Source: a bacterium
Lineage (GTDB): Bacteria > Electryoneota > Electryoneia > Electryoneales > Electryoneaceae
Length of the DNA: 15,491 bases
Direction of reading: 5' to 3'
NCBI GenBank assembly: GCA_014729955.1
Contig: WJJA01000254.1
Span: forward strand, 1 to 15,491
The notes below the pieces were generated by a model. The model was not told where the DNA came from. It worked only from the letters and a program-made list of their open reading frames with translations, and searched no databases. Positions 15,448 to 15,491 of this stretch are shown here, piece after piece. Positions within the stretch are counted from its first letter, which is position 1. Each line of letters begins with the position of its first letter. Made by a program: the position numbers and the translations under genes.

Positions 15448-15491
15448 GTGTGAAACCTTTCTCAAAAGATGTAACGTGGGCAGAAACACAC

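Noticed and set aside
1..15491. CRISPR arrays, tRNA or rRNA genes, phage genes
   Set aside because: I read both strands for regular short repeats, cloverleaf-like sequences and phage hallmark proteins and saw none. The only repeats are the two MITE copies and the shared sorting-domain codons.

Overview
The window looks like a chromosomal piece from an uncultured, moderately GC-rich Gram-negative bacterium, most likely of the FCB superphylum (candidate phyla related to KSB1, Zixibacteria, Calditrichota or Marinimicrobia). The main reason is the C-terminal sorting module (YPNPFNPET ... KKMMLVR) on two secreted proteins. I cannot assign a phylum from the sequence alone.

Layout. Positions 1-122 hold the 3' end of a plus-strand gene, perhaps a sulfotransferase. 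Converging on it is a minus-strand SCO1/SenC copper chaperone (137-1009). Next are sucB and sucA (1324-5523, minus strand, 6 nt apart), encoding E2 and E1 of 2-oxoglutarate dehydrogenase. Upstream of them is a second minus-strand pair: a cytoplasmic-type molybdopterin oxidoreductase (6433-8523) and its four-cluster Fe-S subunit (5853-6359, GTG start). Divergent from that pair is a plus-strand TauE/SafE-family membrane exporter (9347-10579) with a good sigma70-like promoter and a strong downstream terminator. The last third (10929-15447, minus strand) holds two large secreted proteins: a right-handed beta-helix protein and a beta-propeller/FG-GAP-like protein. Both end in the same sorting module.

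The most notable non-coding feature is a pair of 245-bp repeats (8805-9049 and 10580-10824) on either side of the TauE/SafE gene. They are in the same orientation and differ at 18 positions with no indels. Each has about 16-bp terminal inverted repeats and its own 4-bp flanking direct repeat (ATAG and CTAA), so they look like MITEs that inserted independently. The second sits exactly behind the exporter's stop codon, and its target duplication contains that stop. Inside the element an 82-bp hairpin has a compensatory base-pair change between copies, which suggests the fold itself is maintained.

How the genes may work together. sucAB and SCO1 suggest an oxidative TCA cycle and possibly aerobic respiration. 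The Mo/Fe-S pair beside a TauE/SafE exporter suggests handling of an oxyanion or sulfur compound (sulfite, thiosulfate or polysulfide), but the substrate is inferred. The secreted proteins point to an outer-membrane or extracellular export route (type IX-like) whose machinery is not in this window.
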